Part shown: piece by piece, positions 32,119 through 47,280 of the stretch | Layout: the number at the start of each line of letters is the position of its first letter | How positions within the stretch are numbered: the first letter of the stretch is position 1 | Assembly (NCBI RefSeq): GCF_040054535.1 | Contig: NC_090780.1 | Location: 1,208,501 to 1,272,500 of the forward strand | Direction: 5' to 3' | Length of the DNA stretch: 64,000 nucleotides | Source of the DNA: Antennarius striatus | Taxonomy: Eukaryota > Chordata > Actinopteri > Lophiiformes > Antennariidae | Notes under the pieces: model-generated | Told to the model about the DNA's origin: nothing | Databases searched by the model: none | What the model saw: only the letters and a program-made list of their open reading frames with translations | Made by a program: the position numbers and the translations under genes

Positions 32119-32499
32119 ACTTAAGTTCAAACTTAAAGTCAAGGCTTAAAGTTTAAGATCTTGAAGGTCACAAAGATGACATGATGGTCCACATTTGACC
32201 CGCGGTCCTTGAGTTTGACATATGTCACCTAAAAGATGGTTTTTTTCGGAGGGGCCAGTGTTACCACATAACCTCTCAGTAATGTCAAGACTTAAAAATG
32301 AGCTAAATGTTGATGGAAGCACTCCTTGAACCACAGCGCCGTCAGGCAGACATCTAGTCAAGGACATTGGCTCTGATGATGTTTGGTGCAAAAATAGAAA
32401 ATGAAAGGTGAAAAAGTGATGGTGAAAGAAGAGTTTTGTGGAAATACGATAAAGCGATCAATATCAATCACTATCAATCATGACCTTGATCAAAATATA

Positions 32500-32780
32500 C
32501 AGTAGTGACTGTAAACTACACGAACCACAAGATAAATCATTGTGGTGGAGGTAGTTTCAGTTCACTTTCAGTTTTGAGTAGCCAATGGTGTCGTTTCCCT
32601 CCAGATGGCTGCTGATGTCAGCCTCTGTTTCTATGACAACACGGTCAGCATCTGTCACTGAAGTGTGTTTGTGGCTCATTGAGCTCACAGGGAGTCAGCG
32701 TGGGAAACTGAGCCCCACTTCTTCCTCACGCTGAAGACGAGGCACGTGTCCACAGAGTCCACATCTGGACCGATGCTTTC
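32500..32780 (-). promoter_or_regulatory. Conserved 260-bp block with CGTGGGAA site (copy 3 of 3)
   Basis: Reverse complement of 8073-8332; CGTGGGAA at 32699-32706. Confidence 0.6.
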
Positions 32781-33829
32781 TGTACTCATTGTTAGTTGTT
32801 AGTTGTTGTGTTTTGTATCATACGTGTGAGATTAAAATAATTGTATGATGTATGATCACAAGCAAAACTAGCTGTAAGAAAAACTTTTAAAAAATGATCA
32901 CCCAGTTTATGACAAATTTAAAGCGGTGAAAATAATCCCCTATTATGATGCTGTGGTTCAAGAAGCCTTAATCGTCTTTCACTTAGTGACTGTAATGATC
33001 GTCATAGTCTGTCAAATACCAGGAAATATCCTTAAACACACAGTAGCCTAAAAATACATCCGGACTAAAAGTTGAAAGAGTTCCACTGAAAACTGTTTGT
33101 GACTCCCGACGTGAACAGAGGTGATCACATTGATCAGACGTCACTGGACTGTAATGCAGACACTTTAAAGTCAACCATCTCCCTCTAAAAGAGGGCAGAC
33201 AATGATTCTAATGAGAAGCAGAACAAGACACACTTCTGTTGTTCCTGCAGTGGAGCCGGTGAAAGGACAGAGTGTGGGAAACCAGAGGAAACCCACTCAC
33301 AGAGCCCAGGGGGACAATAGATCCTGACCTCTGACCTGGGAGACGTTCAAAAAGAAGCCTGGCTCCAAAGCCCTCTTCACCAGTTCACCAGCAGCAGCAG
33401 CAGACTATTGTCCAGAGGGATTTGGCACACTTCAGGAAACAGCTGCCTCCAGGTCCCGTCTTCATCTGTGGAGAACAAACTGATCCTGGACCTGATGCAG
33501 AGGACCATCATCGGGGAACATCACAACGTCTGACAGAGACTTCAGGTTCCAGTCAAACATGTTCAAATCCTTTGAGGCTCTGAGGAGAATTATTTCAAAC
33601 TCTACCAACGGCCAGAAGCAGCCTGTGGTGGTTCCTCCAGGTAGTCGATGACGTCACACAATGCTCCTCCAACACAGGTCCAGGATCAGTCACAAGACTC
33701 CATTCAAGTCTTCTGGGTGTGAGAAAGAGAAAGCAGCTTTCTACCCACTGATGTACGTGACGGGCTGAGGAGTGTGTGTCCATTCACAATCAATGATCCA
33801 GCATCAGGCAGCAGATCTACAGGGTCATC

Positions 33830-34089
33830 AGTTTCCCACAGTCACCCCCCAGTCCTCCAGCTGCTCCCCTGAGATGGAACTATTGTCCCCCAGGCAACAA
33901 CGGCATTAACTGTGGAAGACCCCCTCTTGTCTTCAGGGGCTCTGTGATTGGCTGAGACGGTGAGAACCTCCAAGCAGACCTGGAGCCACACATTCATATG
34001 GAGATGTGGGACTATAAAGAGGAGGGCTGAAGCCAGCAGAGATCAGATTGTCTCCTCAGAGACCTCCACAGCACACAGACCAGCAGATC
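33830..34089 (+). promoter_or_regulatory. her copy C promoter
   Basis: TTCCCACA (33833-33840), inverted CCAAT (about 33945-33954), TATAAA (34013-34018); same order as in the other copies. Confidence 0.7.
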
Positions 34090-34651
34090 ATGGCTCCTAC
34101 AATCCCTGCAGTGACGACCAGTTCTCAGGAGCATCTGACTCTGAGCCACAAGGTAAACTGAAGATTGAAGCAGGTTTCAATGTTCTCAGGAGAGCTGGTC
34201 TGACTCCATGTTCTCCCTGTAGTCCTGAATCCGTTGGTCAACCACTCTGTTCTTCTTTGTGCAGCTCAGAAAGCCTCTGGTGGAGAAGTTCCGCAGAGAG
34301 AGAATCAACAGCTGCATTGAGCAGCTCAAGTCTCTCCTGGGTCCAGAGTTCCTCCAACAGCATCCAGACTCCAAGCTGGAGAAAGCAGACATCCTGGAGA
34401 TGACAGTCGGGGTCCTGAGACGCCTGCAGCAGCAGCAGCAGAGAGGACTGATGAAGAACTTCCACAAATTACAGTCGTCCTCTGATCACAAGCTGACGGA
34501 GGCCGACTTCTCTCCACTGAGCTCCACACTTCAGACCAGCATCACCACAGACCAGAGTCCAGTCAACAGTGTCCTCTGGAGGCCATGGTGGACACCTACA
34601 GACTGGAGCCACGGACTCACAAAGTCACATGACCACATTGGTGGGAGATGA
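34090..34651 (+). CDS. Orange-less Hes5-like bHLH protein (her copy C)
   Basis: Exons 34090-34152 and 34265-34651 give 149 residues. Exon 1 reads MAPTIPAVTTSSQEHLTLSH. Exon 2 appears the same as in copies A and B: intact bHLH, a Gln run, no Orange core, WRPW followed by WTPTDWSHGLTK and a few more residues. Transcribed rightward, head-to-head with copy B across the inverted duplication. Expected nuclear, Groucho-dependent repressor downstream of Notch, altered by the domain loss. Intact splice sites and a full promoter argue against an ordinary pseudogene. Confidence 0.8.
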
Positions 34652-35780
34652 GCCGACTGAAGTCTTTGAAATGTTCTGGACTTGTTCTTCTGGAGGTCCA
34701 GAAGTGTGTTTGTCTTCTCACCAGACCAGCAACAATATCTTTCAGTGCAGGAAGAGAAGATCTTGTGATGGTGTTGCATCAACACATGTGATGACGTCAG
34801 ACTAACTCTAGAAGTCTCTGGACTCCACGTCTCCTTAGGAGACGCTCTGGTAACATGTGCTACCTTCTGACTGTTATTGATCCTTGTGATCAGAAAATGG
34901 ATCTGTCCTTTTAATGGACGTGTTGTCATGAATGAACTTAAATTGAATCTCTCTGATTTGCCCAAACTGATCTGGAGTCAGATCCAAATGTTTATCCTTT
35001 TTACAAAAGGTTTGCTAAATGTCACAATTTTCCTGTGATGCTTTTATAATCCGTAATGTAACTGGTCAAATGTGTTGTCATGGTGATAACTGTGACCTCT
35101 GGATTAGTAATAATCTGTTGGATCAAACGTCTTCATTGTCCTTTTTGTGGACATTTTGTGGTGATGGACTTTCCCTCACTGTGTGATGATAGAAGATCAG
35201 TTTTAGATCAATCTGTTGATCTCTGATGGTCAAAGGCTTGTTGAACGTCACCCTGTCACAGTTTCCTAGAGACGCTGTCATGTTTGCATTGAGACAATCA
35301 GTTGATTTCAGGTCTTGTTCAGAACCATGTGACCTGTTGTCAGGTCAGGGGGACGACTTGTACTTTTGTCCACGAGGACAAACGTGTGAATCCATTTAAA
35401 GGCCTGATGGACAGTGAGGACTGTGTCCTCAGAGACTGGACATGGTTTGTCTGTTGTAAAGACAGCTGTCCTCTGGTGCGTGTGAGTCCTGGACTCCATG
35501 TCTCCTTAGGAGACGCTCTGGTAACATTTGCTACCTTCTGACTGTTATTGATCCTTGTGATCAGAAAATGCATCCGTCCTTTTAATGGACATGTTGTCAT
35601 GAATGAACTTAAATTGAATCTCTCTGATTTGCCCAAACTGATCTGTAGAAATGTCCACCTTGTTGTGATGTATCATCACCTCCAGGTGGAGCTCTCTGAC
35701 TTCATGTGTCTCATTGTGTCTGCTGGAATAAAAACACCGACACCTGAACATGTGCTGTTCTCCTGTCACTCTGTCATTGT

Positions 35781-35953
35781 CACCTTGAACATGAACATGA
35801 CAACAAAGTGTGGCCGATTAAGGTGATATACATTCAAATTAACTGATATATACATTATACATATAGACTCAGTTTGAGTTCGAACAGTATAAATACCCAA
35901 AATGCAGTAGAGAAACAAGTTATAGTAAGAAATAAGCAGTATTAGATTAGAGA
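35781..35953. mobile_element. 176-bp insertion, copy at the edge of unit C
   Basis: Reverse complement of 26919-27094. Preceded by 'cattgt' (one side of the target duplication); the other side is missing because the arm ends here. Confidence 0.6.
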
Positions 35954-36870
35954 CAAAAATAAATCTAACCCCATCTGATGTAAAACAGAATTTATCTTTA
36001 TTTTACATTACAAGACAGTTAAATCTTGTCTAAAGGCCTCAAAAAAACTTGCATTTATTACAAAATAAAGCCGTACGTTTACGGTTTTGTTTTGTAATAA
36101 ATGCTCATTTTTATCAGGCAAGATTCATGAAACATCATCGTCCCAAAGTTTCCTTCATGACAGACAGTGTTTCTTCATTTCACCTTTTCTGGGCTTGTGC
36201 TAGCCATTCGCCACGTCGCCATACGCGCAGTAAATTCCAGATTGACTACAAGGTTTTTAGCCTGTGTAGCCACAGTGGCGTTCGTATATTTAGGAAAAAA
36301 AGGCTAAAACTTACAACTTTTTGGGATCCCAAAGCGATTACAAACTTTCTCTCTATAGCGCCGCTATTTCCGTTGGTTATTTAACCGACGGAAATAGCCG
36401 AAGTGACCCAAATGCTCCCGATCATTAAATATGCACTCCTCTCATGACTTGTCCAATGAAAAACAAAAAGATTCTATTTTTACAAGTTAAACCCGCGAAT
36501 TGGTGTAAGACAAGGAGAGGACGATCGATCGAAAGAAATCAAGAATCCAGTGTTATATAGTCGAGTTTGTGTTAAGATTCTAATTGAACAGGTCCAGGTC
36601 ACGGCAGCTGTGAATAAGAACAAACTGTTTCCGTACGGTATTACAAGTACAGCATTGTGTATATATATCTGATGGGGGGGGGGTCTCTGTTCATGTCTCT
36701 GCACACAGATTTGAAGGACAGCTGAAATGCTGTCGTGTGCCTATCCGGCCAGTAGGGGGCAATGTTCCCTTTAAAGTCACACCACTGAAGAAGATCTCGT
36801 GGTTCAGAAAATGTCCATCAGAGGAGTTCATGAACTCTACAGGTTACAGCACAAACTAAAGCAGACGGTC
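35954..36870. other. Non-coding DNA, nothing recognised
   Basis: AT-rich sequence with a few short ORFs lacking coding signature. Confidence 0.4.
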
Positions 36871-36871
36871 C

Positions 36872-37047
36872 ACGTTGTGTTGTTGTTATTGTTGTGTTGT
36901 TGTTGTTGTTATTGTTGTGTTGTTGTTGTTGTGTTGTTGTTATTGTTGTGTTGTTATTGTTGTGTTGTTATTGTTGTGTTGTTGTTATTGTTGTGTTGTT
37001 ATTGTTGTGTTGTTGTTGTTGTTGTTGTTGTGTTGTTGTTGTTGTCT
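36872..37047. repeat. (TTG)n-rich imperfect repeat
   Basis: Alternating 'gttgttgtt', 'attgttgtg' units; gives only Leu/Val/Cys strings when translated. Confidence 0.95.
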
Positions 37048-37752
37048 CCAGTGTTCTATTGTTTGTGTTTACATAGAAATGAGGCGGGACCGTCATCAGC
37101 TTCTCCAAAGCTGAGCTGTGACGTCATTTTCATGCTGTGTGTTCAGGTTCCAGCTCCCAGTGTGGTTCTTAAAGGTTCCACTGTGGAACCTGTGGTCACA
37201 GGTGTGTGTTCAGCTGTGGAACATCCACTCAGGTGGATGGAAGCCAACAGGGAACAACAGCTGACAGTGAAGAGCCTCCAGCGTCAGCCTGCAGTCATGA
37301 TGGCAGCTCTGTGAGGACGACATTGGTTCACATCATTGACCTCGTGACCTCAGACATGTGACGCAGCATCTAGTCGTCACAGCTCCTGATTGTTGGTCCG
37401 TTGCCCCGGAGACAGAAGAAGCCGCCCACACCTGGCTGTGCTGTGGAAATGAGAGCCAGCTGCAGGGCTCAGCAGGACATCTGATAGCGTCACCCTGGAG
37501 CTGACGGCGCTCCTCTGCGCCTCCTTCTCCTCTTTTGATTTGGAGTGAAGGCAGAGAAACACAAAACGGACTCACTATTCAGAGGGGGGGTCCATCCCAT
37601 CAGGACCGCTTCACTGGGCCTGTCTTCACCGGACGCGTCCTGGTGCAGCATCAACGCTACGGATCAGCTGATGAGACAGATGTCAGAGGGACAGGTGATG
37701 CTGACCTGAAGTTACCTGAAGGGAAACTAGTGGACTGGAGGTTCACCTGGAT
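37048..37752. other. Non-coding DNA, nothing recognised
   Basis: Moderately GC-rich; no splice-consistent exon found. Confidence 0.4.
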
Positions 37753-38836
37753 CAGGGGGGGTCAGACTCATCTTCACCGGGGGCCACATCAGCATGATGT
37801 CTGTCCCCAAAGGGCCAGATGTAACTAATAAATGTAACTAAATGTAACTCAGTGTAATGTAACTAAATGTAACTACTCCTTCATGTAACTAATAAATGTA
37901 ACTAAATGTAACTCAGTGTAATGTAACTAAATGTAACTACTCCTTAATGTAACTAATAAATGTAACTAAATGTAACTCAGTGTAATGTAACTAAATGTAA
38001 CTACTCCTTAATGTAACTAATAAATGTAACTAAATGTAACTCAGTGTAATGTAACTAAATGTAACTACTCCTTAATGTAACTAATAAATGTAACTAAATG
38101 TAACTCAGTGTAATGTAACTAAATGTAACTACTCCTTAATGTAACTAATAAATGTAACTAAATGTAACTCAGTGTAATGTAACTAAATGTAACTACTCCT
38201 TAATGTAACTAATAAATGTAACTAAATGTAACTCAGTGTAATGTAACTAAATGTAACTACTCCTTAATGTAACTAATAATGTAACTAAATGTAACTCAGT
38301 GTAATGTAACTAAATGTAACTACTCCTTAATGTAACTAATAAATGTAACTAAATGTAACTCAGTGTAATGTAACTAAGTGTAACTACTCCTTAATGTAAC
38401 TAATAATGTAACTAAATGTAACTCAGTGTAATGTAACTAAATGTAACTACTCCTTAATGTTAAATAACTGCATTTCTGACTGATTCTAGTTCCAAACATT
38501 ACAGTTAGACAGAAAAAACATGTTTGTTAGTTTCTCTGTTCTAACATAAATCCTTTTCATTTGTCAGGTTATTAAACCCACAGAACTCCATCAATCAGGG
38601 ATCAAACTATCAATCAATAAAGAAAAATAACATCAGACACAAGTTAGGACATTAACTTTGTTCACTACGTTTAGTCAGAGTTAAAATGGGCTGAACTACT
38701 GCATTGTGGGAAATGTAGTTTTTGGTCTAAGCACACTTTTGACCTGTTTATTTTTAAACACCTTTTTTTGCTCTCGTGGGCCACATTAACTGATGTTGAG
38801 GGCCACATTTGGCCCCTGGGCCTTGAGTTTGACCCA
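37753..38836 (+). mobile_element. Non-autonomous hAT-like transposon, copy 2, with minisatellite inside
   Basis: Left end 'cagggggggtcagactca', right end 'gggccttgagtttgaccc', resembling the inverted termini CAGGGGTGTCAAACTCA of fish hAT elements. The interior matches copies at 5952-7288 (inverted) and 60441-60916. Confidence 0.75.
37820..38455. repeat. 64-bp minisatellite inside hAT copy 2
   Basis: About ten copies of a 64-bp unit made of 'atgtaact...' sub-units, the reverse complement of the array at 6300-7225. Confidence 0.95.
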
Positions 38837-38901
38837 CTTGCACAAGATCATTAAAGGTGACGTCATGTTCACCTGAATTCACTTCTTTCCTCACACTGAA
38901 A

Positions 38902-39120
38902 AACAGTGGTCCCCAAACTAAGGCCTGCGGGCCGGATGTGGCCCACCTCCACATTTGACACGGCCCCCTGACCAGTACCAGAAAAAAGCCTGTTCAGGCT
39001 AAAAAGTGTTCCAGAGCTGATCGATCCAGAATGGAGATGGCTCCTTGTATTTTTAACAGACGTGACAGAAATGCTGAACAGCCTTAACTTTGAGCTACGA
39101 CACGCACCCTAACATGAAAA
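38902..39120 (+). mobile_element. hAT-like element fragment
   Basis: Starts 'cagtggtccccaaacta' followed by 'cctgcgggccgg', a typical hAT-type terminus. No second end identified. Confidence 0.45.
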
Positions 39121-39527
39121 AACACGCAATGAACATGTCCACACTTTTCTGCAGCACGTATATCTGCACACCTTCTCACACATGAAACTCCTGAAAACCT
39201 GATGAGATCCAGATGAACAGATGAACATCTGCATCAGTGAGACTGGCTGTGACTCGCATGGACCCCCACCTTCAGGTCCTCACCAGCCAGAGGCGGGCCC
39301 ACAGCTCACACTGATGAACGTATCGAGGTAAGAATACAAGAACTCTGAGGGACACTGGTGTGATTCTGTCAACAGAGCTGAACTTTATCTGTTCAGTTTG
39401 TACACGACACAGCAGAGAGCTCCTGTTCATCAACTTTTTTTCTGTGAAGATCCCAGAGAGGGTTATTTGGTCATGATCTTTGTCTTAAATAGTGTTCTTC
39501 TCTTCTCTGAACTCCCACAATGCACAG

Positions 39528-39650
39528 TGGTGAATTTCCCTCCCCCACAGAAACACGAGGAGCGTCACTTTAACATCAGCTCCATTCACTTTCACTTTTG
39601 ATTCACACCAGTGATGTCACCGCTCAGGCTGAATTGCCATTGGCTCAGAA
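39528..39650 (+). promoter_or_regulatory. MHC class I promoter: kB-like, ISRE, X2-like, Y box
   Basis: In order: GTGAATTTCCC (39530-39540, NF-kB/enhancer A-like); an ISRE-type TTCACTTTCACTTTTG (39585-39600); TGATGTCA (39612-39619, X2/CRE-like); and CCATTGGCT (39638-39646, inverted CCAAT/Y box). Mammalian class I promoters use the same order (enhancer A, ISRE, SXY module), driven by NF-kB, IRFs and the NLRC5/RFX/NF-Y complex. Confidence 0.7.
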
Positions 39651-39754
39651 GGACGAGGAAGTCCGCTGCCCTCCGTGTTCCGTCCTCACTTCAGACTTGA
39701 TGGTCGGACCGGAAGCTTCATCAGAGACTCCTGTCGGCTGTTGTGTGTTTGGAG

Positions 39755-43035
<3,281 letters not shown>

Positions 43036-43109
43036 TGAAATCCATCAGGAAGAGGATCTAGTGATCGATGGTTATTGATTAGAGTCTGTAGGAACGGTGT
43101 CATTAAAGT

Positions 43110-44265
43110 ATTTGATTACGTTTTCTTCACGTTGTCCTTCCTGGAGACGTAAAACAGGATCTCTGACACAGAATCATCACAGCTGTCTTCAAACCCGTCG
43201 CTGGTTTAACAGGAGTTGATTCAAACACGTCACCATCATTCCAGCTCAACGCTTCTGCTGCTGGCTTGTTGGTTCTTCCAGCTTTCCCGTCGTCCTATTG
43301 GTCCTCCTGGGTTCAGGTGACCTGACGCTACCTTGATGACTCCACTAGAGTTGTGTCTGCTGTTTATCCTGACAAAGTCTTTCTCTGCTGGTTGCTGCTA
43401 GTCTAACTAGTTAAGTAGGTGAACGTTGGATGAAGTTGTTCTGCTGGTTGGTTTATTGTCACAACAAATTCTGCTTTGCAATAAAATCCCAGTTTTTCCA
43501 CGCGTCTCAATCGTCTCCCGTCTTTCACTTCTAACACGGATGATTGTTTTCATGGAGCTCAGAGGTTGATCCCATTATCACTGACATGGTGAATAAAAGT
43601 CGGACATGAAAGTCAGTGTTCAATTCTCTATCTTTATGACTTATTCTGATTTAATGTTTCTAACTAACAAAAACGTTTCTCTGAACCAGAGAACCGAAAC
43701 GTCTGTTTCTCTTTGGTTCTTTGTCGCCACCTGCTGGTTGGATCCGGATCGTCCTTGAGGATTGGAACGTTCCTTTATTTCTTCTTTAGTTGTGTTTTAT
43801 GTGTTTGAATCCTGGTTGTTGTTTTTTTGTCTCTCATCCTAAAACCTCCCGGAGAAAACGTTTCTAACTAAATATGTTTACTTTAAGGTTTAAGACGTTT
43901 TAAAGGAATAAAGATAAACTTGGTTGGCGTTAAACTACAGAATGTCATGAAGGTCAGCGGCGGACACGGACATGACGGAGCGTGGGAGGCGGCTGGGGAA
44001 CACACTCTGTGGAGAAGGAACGTTTCAACACCTCTAGGACATGTTCTAGAGGTTCTGCTCCTGTCTGGAGTCTGAACAGCATCTGGGTCACGGGGTTTCC
44101 CCTCCACGCTCTGTGGACCCGAGGAACCTGAACCGGAAGCAGCGCCACAACTCTGTCACCTGTGACGTCACGACCGTTAACATGAGTTAATGTATGTGTT
44201 ATTATAGCATGTATGCAGGTACATAGTCATAGATAATTAAAATCTCTTTATTAGAATCACATGGA
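43110..44265. other. Non-coding DNA downstream of MHC-I
   Basis: No gene or known repeat recognised. Confidence 0.4.
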
Positions 44266-44266
44266 G

Positions 44267-44298
<32 letters not shown>

Positions 44299-44299
44299 G
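44266..44299. repeat. (ATC)n microsatellite
   Basis: About eleven ATC units. Confidence 0.95.
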
Positions 44300-46970
44300 A
44301 TTCTCAATGCCTCCTTGCGCAGACAGATGGAGGGGGGTGGTGTCGCAGGCCAGACAGAGGGATTGTCGGATGGAGACGATGTTCCGCTCCCCAGCAGCGA
44401 GTGTCTCTGCTCTTGTGTGCTTTTAATTCCACATTAGACTATTTTCAGCTCTCTGCGTCTCCGTCTCGTGTAAAGAAAGCAAAGGGAGTGAAGCGGGGGA
44501 TGGTGCGAGGGAGAGAAATGTTCTTCGTCATTCACTATTCAGACGGTTTGATTCTCGGCCAAGAGAATGGAAAAATGTGGAACCAAGACAGGGTGGATGA
44601 ACCGGATTAGATGAACCAGATGTTGGGGAAGCCTGACTTTGGCCAGCTCATGCTGCACATCTAATGCCACAAGTCAATAAACAACAATTTAAGACCTAAT
44701 ATTTAAACCTATTTGAGTAATTAATCCTTCAGGACAATAATCATTATTATTCTTTTTTGTAACGTAGCTCTATCAGGCCCAAAAGTGTTGGTAATATTAC
44801 TTCTGGATCTATTAAAATGACCTTTCTTCTTTTGATTGAGTGTGATTTAGTGAATGTTAGCACACTATCACATGGACTATGGTGGCAGCTTGATAAATAA
44901 TCATTACATTGTCATTGTGAGAATGTTGGCATGCTGACATTATGAAGCTCAAACCATGTCCAGCAAAGTTTGCTCATTGGTTGATTTGAGGTTAGGGTTA
45001 GATTAGGGTTAGATTAGGGGCTAGATTAGGGTTAGATTAGGGGTTAGACTTCCACGGTGAGATGATTGGTCATGGTTGTGTGACTCCAGGTGATGGGGCT
45101 AATCTGTTTTTGATGGAAACAGGAACATTTTCCAACTGCATCCATTTTTTGAACCACAGCTCCTGGTCAGTTGGAAAGGGTAAATCATACATAAGACTTT
45201 TTGGAAGGCTTTTTTTTTCTTTTCTTTTTTTAATATTCCAGCATTTGTGCTAAAACCAGGCCAAACACCCAAAGAAACCCATCTGATAACCCTGTGACAC
45301 ATCTGACAAGAAGTCTGGTCCAGAAGGCCGTAGTGTTCACACGAGCATTACAGTATCTGTGATTCTGTTCAAAACTCATCAAAGTAAAATTTATCTTTCG
45401 TCATGAACTGAAACACTTTCTATTCATTTCTTTGACATAATGTGAGTTAAAACTACTAATACTACACTGTTAACCGCTGTGCTGAATATACAACCTCCAT
45501 AACACAACTATAAACGTACAGAATCACATGATAAACCACTGGAGGCATCTGATGGCATCAGTTCTCTTTACTGAGTTCAAACTCTTCTGCACCTTCTCAC
45601 TAAATCAATATGTACATGTCATGATGACCAAAGAAACAACAGCAGAATTTAATTTAACCATTTGAAGTGACAACAATATTCACATGGGGGTTTTTTTTCA
45701 CTCTGGAAATGAAAAATCAAAGTGTCACCAGCTCTTAAGTAAATTAAGTTGAATTAAAGTTAATAAAATAACTGTTCACATTGGTTTCTTAACAATCACA
45801 AGAAAAATATTGAAATATTTCCAACACGATGACAATAAACTGATTTTTTTTCCTCCATAAATCACTATATGATAGTCTATAAGTAAAACATCAACACACT
45901 GTTGCTCTATCTACAGTCGTTCCACTGGCCTCAGTCCCTTTACAGAAAGACAGGGAGAACTTTTCATATAAAACTGATGTGCAAAATGCTCTTTCATGGA
46001 AAACAATTGAATAAATAGACTTGTTATTATCTACAACCACCTTTGCTCTTTCCAGCGTGGATCCTAGGATTACTCCACACTTGGGGATTTGTTACATTTG
46101 TGCATGTGTTTGATTTAGAATGAGTTGCTCCATTTGATCCTAATGCACATGAGCCTGACATTATCCCGCTAAAATCTGCTCGAGGTATTATTACACATGT
46201 CCCAAACTGCAGATGTGTCTGAGTGGCTCAGTCTGGACCTGGTCGTGGAGCAATGTCGTCGGCGCTGACTCTTTCTCTTCTGACAGTTAACATCTAGTCG
46301 GCTTGAGGCGTTTCCTTACTGGAATGGTCTCAACCTGGTTAATAGATCACCAAATATTTCAATAAACCTGGGGGGCAGATCTGTTAACATCCTATCAGCC
46401 GTAAAGACATGAGAAACAGGAAGCCGTGAACCGCAACGGGCCAGAAGGTGGTACTGAATGCATGTCATATCAACAGTACTGTGTACTCCCTCTAAGAACT
46501 GGTTGTGTATTTTACTGTGACACTAATCTGCTGTTGTGCATCTCCTTTGACCTCATCACATAACCTAGAATAGAAGTTTGATTAGACATGTACTGCATTG
46601 TTATTCACACGGACAGACGATGAAATGTTGCAGAAGCTGACGGTGAAATCCTTTTTTATGTATTCATTGACGTTTTTACTGGTGAATTGGTTCATAATTC
46701 ACAATAGTCAACGTCTGTAATGTTAGCAGATAAAATTAGATGTAGTAATGTTTTAGTCTGGTTGCTGTGGTTGCCATGGCAACATGGTGAGCAAGGAAAC
46801 CGTTCAGACATCGTCTCAAATAAGAGATTGTCTGCCTGCTGTTGCCCAGAGTAACAGTTACATGCTGTTTACCGCAAGTCAGACAAAAAGACATTTTAAC
46901 AGACATGAATATCAGCGATGCCTTTAGGGACTATCGCACTTCATCATCCACACATTTGCCATTACTACTA
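44300..46970. other. Gene-poor stretch with a degenerate telomere-like patch
   Basis: Short ORFs only. At about 44992-45048 'gggttagattagggttagat' and variants resemble a decayed TTAGGG array. Nothing else recognised. Confidence 0.45.
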
Positions 46971-46974
46971 GTGA

Positions 46975-47095
46975 TAAAATAATCCCTCGCTTATTCGCAC
47001 TTGAAGATGCGCCGCTTCACTACATCACAGGTTTTTTCACAAGTGGTTCCTGGAACGCATTAACAGTGAGTAACGAGGGATTTCTGTATTTATAT
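46975..47095. mobile_element. Tigger/pogo-like MITE
   Basis: Ends 'aatccctcgcttattcgca' and 'gagtaacgagggatttct' are imperfect inverted repeats of the 'atccctcgttyatcgcgg' type. Confidence 0.6.
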
Positions 47096-47280
47096 TGCTA
47101 AGTTCATAGTAATTAGCCCAGCATGCTATTCGTTTTAACACAGGGCTATCACAGACATCAAACTTAATTAACTTTAGTTTCTACTTTACGCACATGTACA
47201 ATCTGGAATTTATGGTACTAATTAATTTGACTATTAATTCTTCCATTCACTGTCAATTTGATTGATTGTGATCCTGGTCA

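Larger units (their letters stand above)
33085..35780 (+). repeat. Segmental duplication unit C (her unit)
   Basis: Direct copy of unit A and inverted copy of unit B. It keeps the distal block with TGTGGGAA at 33273-33280, the promoter, the gene and the internally duplicated 3' region (34815-34975 and 35485-35645). Confidence 0.9.
32150..35953 (-). repeat. Right arm of large inverted duplication
   Basis: Reverse-complement partner of 26918-31060. The right edge at 35953 falls at the very end of the 176-bp insertion, where the following sequence no longer matches unit B. Confidence 0.85.

Noticed and set aside
31485-32156. Long open frames of HPNP, LT and RV repeats on both strands
   Set aside because: They are translations of the (CCCTAA/CCCTCA)n array, whose 6-bp period keeps all frames open.
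44401-44610. 69-codon plus-strand ORF
   Set aside because: Short, without homologue I recognise, splice context or promoter; treated as chance.
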